Of a stretch of DNA of 64,000 nucleotides, positions 62,413 to 64,000 are shown in pieces (position 1 is the stretch's first letter; the number at the start of each line of letters is the position of its first letter). The DNA lies in assembly GCA_017547885.1 (NCBI GenBank), contig JAFYOP010000001.1, forward strand, positions 65,500 through 129,499, given 5' to 3'. Position numbers and translations under genes: made by a program. The stretch comes from Clostridia bacterium (GTDB taxonomy: Bacteria; Bacillota; Clostridia; Christensenellales; CAG-138). A model generated the notes under the pieces. It was not told where the DNA came from. It ran no database searches and saw only the letters and a program-made list of their open reading frames with translations.

Positions 62413-62450
62413 ATAGTCGTGATTTACATTAATAAATCACGACTATTTTT
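62413..62450. terminator. Terminator between KAP NTPase and the recombinase
   Basis: ATAGTCGTGATTTA-CATTAA-TAAATCACGACTAT then TTTTT: very long perfect stem, good for both strands. Confidence 0.88.
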
Positions 62451-62464
62451 AACGTGTTACGGAA

Positions 62465-63037
62465 TTATAGGGTATATTTATTTAAGTTCCGTACAATCGT
62501 ACTCTTACTGATCCCTGTCAACCTCTCCACTTCCCTATACGTTTTACCACTATTCAGCAGCCCCAATGCAAGCTCAATCTGCTCCTGTGTGAACTTCTTT
62601 GGTCTGCCGTCCTTAAAGTTGGGATTCTGTCGAGCTGCCATTTTACCTGTTTGCGTGCGTTCTGCAATCATTCCTCTTTCGTATTCTGCAAAGGCAAGCA
62701 TAACTGTGAGGATGAGGTTGCCGGTGAGGGTGTTTTCTATAAGGCCCATGTTCAGGATGTGAACTTTAACCCCTCTGTCGAATAGCTCTCTGACAGTCTG
62801 CACACCCTCTATGGCGGTTCGCGCGAATCTGTCCAGCTTGCATACTACTAGGGTATCATCCCTTTGCAAGCGGTTGAAAAGGCTGTGAAATTTGGGCCGT
62901 TCCATTGTTTTGCCGGAAAAGGCTTCTGTTATTATCTTCTGACAGCCGTATTTCTCAAGGGCGGCAACCTGTTCCTCAAGGCTGTTGCCGTCGCGGCCCT
63001 GTGTGGCTGTTGATACTCTTGCATATCCGTAAATCAT
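62465..63037 (-). CDS. Serine recombinase (resolvase/invertase family)
   Basis: 190 residues, small Hin/Tn3-resolvase type. Catalytic Ser9 in YGYARVST, then [25 protein letters not shown] with the active-site Arg pair, and [16 protein letters not shown]. The C-terminal helix-turn-helix is [30 protein letters not shown]. It would resolve or invert DNA at a nearby site. Start ATG 63037 has AAGGAG. An inverted repeat just upstream (63072-63116) may be its target. It may be a plasmid/element resolvase for this accessory segment rather than its integrase. Confidence 0.93.
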   Translation of the reverse strand: MIYGYARVSTATQGRDGNSLEEQVAALEKYGCQKIITEAFSGKTMERPKFHSLFNRLQRDDTLVVCKLDRFARTAIEGVQTVRELFDRGVKVHILNMGLIENTLTGNLILTVMLAFAEYERGMIAERTQTGKMAARQNPNFKDGRPKKFTQEQIELALGLLNSGKTYREVERLTGISKSTIVRNLNKYTL

Positions 63038-63071
63038 GGTTATTTCTCCTTTACTTTTGAACCTGAGTTTT

Positions 63072-63116
63072 GACACCGCTTTTTTGCCTGAATACGGTTT
63101 ACACTGTGGCGGTGTC
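63072..63116. promoter_or_regulatory. Inverted repeat upstream of the recombinase gene
   Basis: TGACACCGC (63072-63080) and GCGGTGTCA (63108-63116) are perfect complements 27 bases apart, flanked by AGTTT/AACTT. Candidate res-like recombination site or operator. Confidence 0.45.
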
Positions 63117-63177
63117 AGAACTTTTAAGTTATGGGACACGGCGGCGGCTGAGGCTGCCGTATCCCTGAATTTGAATG

Positions 63178-63825
63178 TTAAGCTTCAAGCATTTGCTTTG
63201 TACAGTCAAGGCAAGCAATCCTGACGGATTTGGTGGCTCTGACAGAATTTCCGCAGCAGGGGCAGATGTACTTTCTGCTGCTTGAGGGTCTGACCGCTGT
63301 GCCGGAAGCCGTGCCGCTGTGGGTTCCTGTGCCGGTGATTCCGAATCCTGCAAGGCTTTCGTTGCGGCTGATTAGGATATCCGTCAGGCCGTTGCTAATG
63401 GCGAAGTCGATAAGCTGCTCTGTGGGCTGAGTGATTGACCAGCCGTATTTCTCGTGGTGAGAAACTTGAAGTCCGCGGCTTTCCGCTGCTGCTTTGAAGC
63501 GTTTGTTGTGATAGGTGTATCCACGACTGCAATCCTGTATGCCATTCTGATAATTGAAGTAATGAACCATTTCGTGCAGCAGCGTTGCTATTACTTCCTC
63601 AATGGGCCTTGCAAGAGTTCCTGCTCCTATGTTGATTTCGTGGCTGTTTCCTATTGTGGAAACCCATGTATCATCCTTTAAGGAAAAGTGTCCATAGGCC
63701 TTTGGAGTGGATTGGATGGTTATTGTTGGTCTTGAAAGTTCATTTTCAAAATACTCTGCATTGAGCAGGTCGAATATCTTGTTGAGGTATCCTGCTACCC
63801 TGTTGTAACTTGTAAGCTGTTTCAT
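63178..63825 (-). CDS. SprT-like zinc metallopeptidase domain protein
   Basis: 215 residues. The SprT-like fold shows [20 protein letters not shown] near the start, the zinc/catalytic motif HEMVH (84-88), and a downstream ligand region around [15 protein letters not shown] Gly/Ser/Thr-rich linker (about 160-185) leads to a C-terminal zinc ribbon, CPCC..CLDC. Such proteins are common on plasmids and integrative elements of gut Bacillota; relatives of Spartan cut DNA-protein crosslinks, but that activity is not shown here. AAAGGA precedes the ATG. It is upstream of the recombinase on the same strand. Confidence 0.88.
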   Translation of the reverse strand: MKQLTSYNRVAGYLNKIFDLLNAEYFENELSRPTITIQSTPKAYGHFSLKDDTWVSTIGNSHEINIGAGTLARPIEEVIATLLHEMVHYFNYQNGIQDCSRGYTYHNKRFKAAAESRGLQVSHHEKYGWSITQPTEQLIDFAISNGLTDILISRNESLAGFGITGTGTHSGTASGTAVRPSSSRKYICPCCGNSVRATKSVRIACLDCTKQMLEA

Positions 63826-63851
63826 GTTTGCGTATCCTTTCTTGATTCTCA

Positions 63852-63886
63852 GGAGTGGATACGCTATTATTTAGGTATCCACTCCA
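63852..63886 (-). repeat. Hairpin upstream of the SprT-like gene
   Basis: GGAGTGGATAC-GCTATTATTTAG-GTATCCACTCC, perfect 11-bp arms. It lies between the partial gene at the window end and the SprT-like gene; probably a terminator or operator. Confidence 0.5.
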
Positions 63887-63899
63887 TTTGGTGTGGTGG

Positions 63900-64000
63900 T
63901 TAGCTCTTTGCCTTGTGCTTTGGTCGGCGTTTAGGCAAGGGGCTTTTCTTATACAATGGAAAACCTGCGGCTTGAAATTTGTTTGGTGAATCGCTTGTAC
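63900..64000 (-). CDS. C-terminal end of an unknown basic protein (partial)
   Basis: On the minus strand one frame runs from the window edge to a TAA at 63902-63900, reading about 32 residues with a basic tail (FPLYKKSPLPKRRPKHKAKS). The start is outside the window. The size is too small to name a family; the highly basic end suggests nucleic-acid binding. It could be chance. Confidence 0.3.
   Translation of the reverse strand, partial: TSDSPNKFQAAGFPLYKKSPLPKRRPKHKAKS

Overview
This window looks like a chromosomal segment of an anaerobic, probably gut-dwelling Bacillota (Clostridia) bacterium of moderately high GC. The evidence is clean AGGAGG-type ribosome binding sites, a Met-type T-box before metG, a V-type ATPase operon in the Enterococcus hirae ntp order, SpoIIE-like and spore-coat-like (DUF3794 + LysM) proteins, a Spo0A C-terminal remnant, and PrdD/PrdE-like genes of the D-proline reductase family. 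Species cannot be named from the sequence.

Layout. 1-510: start of a TTG-initiated lipoprotein (minus). 510-5727: argS (minus), a sortase (plus, apparently leaderless), a T-box and metG. 6109-14593: a tRNA methyltransferase-like gene, rsmI, a DUF1385-prmC run, a capA-prfA-tsaC run (a translation-factor cluster), rpiB and upp. 15022-23591: nine-gene V-ATPase operon whose K subunit carries the residues of a Na+ site. 24222-35780: SpoIIE-like phosphatase, glnA, a YitT-family protein, a glycosyltransferase, a Ca2+-ATPase-like pump, tex and an NlpC/P60 hydrolase. 36201-43223: CPA2 antiporter, then a minus-strand operon aroA-aroC-aroK-DUF951-signal peptidase-like, then an aminopeptidase P. 43715-49203: nadE, a PPOX-fold protein, an SPFH/zinc-ribbon protein, and a prdD-prdE pair. 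49416-52291: zur-znuA-znuC-znuB with a clear 7-1-7 operator. 52582-56544: an AEC transporter, a DUF3794-LysM protein, a cluster of DnaA-box-like sites and a VanY-like carboxypeptidase.

At about 56.7-56.8 kb the composition and style change. The last 35 codons of spo0A are left, with their terminator, and then comes an AT-rich accessory region (56.8-64 kb). It holds four small genes of unknown function (two with zinc ribbons, one with two membrane segments), a WYL regulator divergent from a KAP-family P-loop NTPase, a serine recombinase and an SprT-like metallopeptidase. This is the best place for an undescribed system, possibly defence.

The second strong signal is intergenic. At least four families of small structured repeats (A-D here), plus one 278-bp element with 25-bp terminal inverted repeats, recur between genes. 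Families A and D lie just downstream of genes in the same orientation. Copies of D keep the same hairpins while the stem bases change in a compensated way, which suggests selected or mobile structured RNA.

Three enzymes lack expected key residues: the NadE glutaminase domain (Cys to Gly), a signal peptidase I-like protein (general-base Lys to Gly), and a divergent chorismate synthase.
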